The notes under the pieces were generated by a model. That model had not been told where the DNA came from, searched no databases, and saw nothing but the letters and a program-made list of their open reading frames with translations. Positions 6,014-8,142 of a DNA stretch of 8,142 nucleotides are shown piece by piece. Every line of letters begins with the position of its first letter. The stretch's first letter is position 1. Both the position numbers and the translations under genes were made by a program. Source of the stretch: Planctomycetaceae bacterium (GTDB taxonomy: Bacteria; Planctomycetota; Planctomycetia; Pirellulales; Pirellulaceae); assembly GCA_012965455.1 (NCBI GenBank), contig DTSG01000354.1, forward strand, positions 1-8,142, in the 5' to 3' direction.

Positions 6014-6631
6014 GTGATTAAATATGTAACGGGTCGTTTGGTCGAAGTGTTTGATAGTTCGATCATCATGGAAAATGGTCCCTTTCATTTTGAGGTCCTC
6101 GTACCTGACTTTGTTCGTCATAACGTGCAGTCATTGGTTGGCGAAGATCTCAGTCTACATACCATTTTGTATTTCGAAGGAAACCCGCAAGGTCGCATGA
6201 ACCCTCGGATGGTCGGTTTTTTGAGCAAGGTCGAGTTGGAGTTCTTTGAATTGTTCTGCAGCGTGGATGGTGTCGGCGTCAAGAAAGCACTGCGCAGCAT
6301 GGTGCGTCCGGTGCGAGAAGTGGCACTGATGATCGAGAACCAAGACGTGAAGGGTTTGTCCACGCTGCCTGGAGTTGGTCCTGCAACCGCCGAGAGGATC
6401 ATTGCCAAGTTGCGGCGAAAGATGGCGAAGTTTGCCTTGCTTGTTAGTCGTGATCAGGCAGCAGTCATGGATGTCGAGCCGGACTTAGTGGATCAAACGT
6501 GTGAAGTTCTACGCAGCCTAGGTCATAGTGATGTCGAGGCGAGACGTTTGATTGACGCTGCTGTTGAGTCCGGTGAAAAATTCAAAGACGTCGAGACTTT
6601 GTTAAACGCTGTTTATCAACAGACTCGTTAG
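6014..6631 (+). CDS. ruvA: Holliday junction DNA-binding protein RuvA
   Basis: RuvA binds the four-way junction as a tetramer and docks RuvB through its C-terminal domain. The 205-residue protein shows an N-terminal OB fold (MIKYVTGRL onward, about residues 1-70), two helix-hairpin-helix motifs (VDGVGVKKAL at 84-93 and LPGVGPATAERII at 118-130), a variable linker near 140-155, and the C-terminal RuvB-binding helices (about 156-205). Oddly, the loop that normally carries the paired acidic pin residues reads EGNPQGRMNPR (55-65), is several residues longer than in E. coli, and has only one acidic residue. The GTG at 6014 is supported by GAGAAGGG (5997-6004), 9 nt upstream. The gene follows ruvC and converges with cysS. 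Confidence 0.95.
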   Translation: MIKYVTGRLVEVFDSSIIMENGPFHFEVLVPDFVRHNVQSLVGEDLSLHTILYFEGNPQGRMNPRMVGFLSKVELEFFELFCSVDGVGVKKALRSMVRPVREVALMIENQDVKGLSTLPGVGPATAERIIAKLRRKMAKFALLVSRDQAAVMDVEPDLVDQTCEVLRSLGHSDVEARRLIDAAVESGEKFKDVETLLNAVYQQTR

Positions 6632-6642
6632 TCGCCGCAGCA

Positions 6643-8142
6643 CTATTTGTGCCATTGGGTACCGTCGGCACGGTCTTCGATGGTAATGCCCATTTTCAGA
6701 AGTCCGTCACGGATACGGTCCGCGGTCGCAAAATCTTGATTGGCTCTGGCTTCTTCACGTAAAGCTAACATCAATTGCATTAGTTGCTCGGTCAGTCCCT
6801 GATCTTCATCCATTGTATTGTCCTCCGTCTGTTCGCTCATGAAAATACCTAACAGTGCCGTGAGTTCCCGCATCGTTAGCATAGCTTGTTTCAAGCTATT
6901 AACATTTGTCGCATCAGCATTATCAGTCGATTCGAGTGATGCTTGATCGATAAATCGATTGATGCTACGGATGAGATCAAACAGATCGCTAATGGCGCCA
7001 CCGGTGTTAAAGTCATCATCCATCTTGGCTAGATACTGAGCGCGGTGTTTTTGTACTTGCAACAAAAAGTCACATTCTCCCGCATCAAAATCACCAGTGG
7101 ATTTGTTGTCTGCAATCGGCAGTTCGAAAAATGAACTACCACTGATCCGTTGAAACCGCTCGAACAATCGTTCGAACGCAGTCAGTGCTTTCCCCGTTTC
7201 TTCAATCCCTGCTTCACTAAAAACAATCGTGCTACGGTAATGGGATTTCAAGAGAAAGAACCGAATACGTTGTCCGCCTTGACGGTCGATTAAATCTGCC
7301 AATCCTCCGGCACCTCGTGAACGACTGATTTTTGTTTCGATAGTTGCTGGTGCGCCGCCATCTCCATCTAGTTCCGCTCGACCCCCCACTTTTCCATCAT
7401 TCCCACCGGCTCGCATCAACCCATTGTGCATCCAATATTTAACCATCGGTTTTCCGTGGCAGCAGGAGCTTTGAGCCAATTCATTTTCGTGGTGGGGAAA
7501 AACAAGATCTAACCCACCACCATGGATATCAAATTCTTCGCCAAGTATTTCTCGGCTCATAGCAGAACATTCAATATGCCAACCTGGTCTACCAGCTCCC
7601 CAGGGACTGTCCCAACTAGGTTCTTCCGGTTTAGCGGATTTCCACAAAGCAAAGTCGTTTGCTGATCGTTTGCGTGCTGCCGCTTCACCGCCGGCTCCCT
7701 GAGTGCTATCGAGTGTGCGATTGCTTAGATGCCCATAGTTCTCATCTTTTTCTACTTCAAAGAAAACGTCGCCATCGACATCGTAGGCAAACCCTTGGTC
7801 GACCAAGTTTTCGATGAAAGCAATGATATGTTGCATGTGCTCCGTTGCGCGAGGCATCACATCGATTTGGTCGACACCCAGAGAATCCAAGTTCGTTAAA
7901 TAGTCAGCGGTCATTTCTGTCGCGAGTTGCTCCATAGAAATGCCCTGTTCACGACTCTTCACAATCAGCTTGTCGTCCACGTCCGTAATATTCACGACCC
8001 AGGTGACCTCATAGCCTGAATATTGCAGATAGCGTTTTATGGAATCGAAGATGACTGGTCCGACCATATGTCCAATATGGCTTTGCGCATAAACCGTTGG
8101 GCCACAGAGGTAGATTCCCACTTTTCCTGCTTGCAGTGGTTC
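6643..8142 (-). CDS. cysS: Cysteinyl-tRNA synthetase, N-terminus missing at window edge
   Basis: This class I synthetase charges tRNA-Cys with cysteine. There are 499 visible residues. The frame stays open to the edge (E-P-L-Q-A-G-K before VGIYLCGPTVY), so about 20-25 N-terminal residues are lost, and the GTG at 8121 is an internal Val codon. It has the HIGH motif (SHIGHM), zinc ligands in LCGPTVY, HIECSAMS and FPHHENELAQS, and the C-terminal MDDDFNTGGA and DFATADRIRDGLL helices. The KMSKS loop reads KISRS (7318-7332) and is preceded by a Gly- and Asp-rich insert of roughly 20 residues relative to E. coli (about 7333-7416). I recall this form from planctomycete CysRS and do not read it as decay. 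The stop lies 11 nt from the ruvA stop. Confidence 0.95.
   Translation of the reverse strand, partial: EPLQAGKVGIYLCGPTVYAQSHIGHMVGPVIFDSIKRYLQYSGYEVTWVVNITDVDDKLIVKSREQGISMEQLATEMTADYLTNLDSLGVDQIDVMPRATEHMQHIIAFIENLVDQGFAYDVDGDVFFEVEKDENYGHLSNRTLDSTQGAGGEAAARKRSANDFALWKSAKPEEPSWDSPWGAGRPGWHIECSAMSREILGEEFDIHGGGLDLVFPHHENELAQSSCCHGKPMVKYWMHNGLMRAGGNDGKVGGRAELDGDGGAPATIETKISRSRGAGGLADLIDRQGGQRIRFFLLKSHYRSTIVFSEAGIEETGKALTAFERLFERFQRISGSSFFELPIADNKSTGDFDAGECDFLLQVQKHRAQYLAKMDDDFNTGGAISDLFDLIRSINRFIDQASLESTDNADATNVNSLKQAMLTMRELTALLGIFMSEQTEDNTMDEDQGLTEQLMQLMLALREEARANQDFATADRIRDGLLKMGITIEDRADGTQWHK

Noticed and set aside
5735..6121. Minus-strand open frame across the ruvC end and ruvA start
   Set aside because: It is antisense to two well-supported genes and its translation has no family features.
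6640..6652. GCAC-TATTT-GTGC hairpin between the convergent ruvA and cysS stops
   Set aside because: The stem is only 4 bp and no T-run follows on either strand, so I do not call it a terminator.

Overview
The window carries nine housekeeping genes, one of them cut by the window edge, plus a possible tenth start at the left edge. I see no mobile elements, RNA genes, CRISPR arrays, phage genes or accessory-defence genes. Protein features point to a member of the Planctomycetota, a call made from remembered family traits and not from a search. These are a cysteinyl-tRNA synthetase with a KISRS-type signature preceded by a Gly-rich insert, a RuvA with an EGNPQGR segment where the acidic pin usually lies, a FabD with GLSLGEY, and the compact rpmF-fabD-fabG-acpP-fabF cluster. 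Base composition is moderate and looks similar across the genes, so nothing suggests recent transfer.

Left part (1-4133, all minus strand, so read from right to left). A strong-looking promoter (TTGACA, 17 bp, TAGGAT) lies ahead of rpmF (L32 with four zinc cysteines). It is followed by fabD, fabG, acpP and fabF. This is the E. coli gene order without plsX and fabH. FabD loads malonyl groups onto ACP, FabF condenses and FabG reduces. Internal gaps are 92, 175, 231 and 22 nt. The 231-nt gap before acpP holds a second candidate promoter, so acpP-fabF may have their own transcription.

Middle (4134-6631). All three Holliday-junction genes lie together. ruvB is on the minus strand, and ruvC and ruvA are on the plus strand, diverging from a 257-bp intergenic region. 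That region has an extended -10 promoter for ruvB, an unusual cluster of ATGC/GCAT motifs with a long imperfect inverted repeat, and a 19-codon leader ORF with a ribosome binding site that overlaps the GTG start of ruvC in another frame. RuvAB drives branch migration and RuvC cuts the junction.

Right part (6643-8142). cysS is on the minus strand, convergent with ruvA with only 11 nt between stop codons, and loses its N-terminus at the window edge.

I found no clearly new multi-gene system. The points most worth a second look are the ruvB/ruvC control region with its leader ORF, the RuvA pin variant and the CysRS signature variant.
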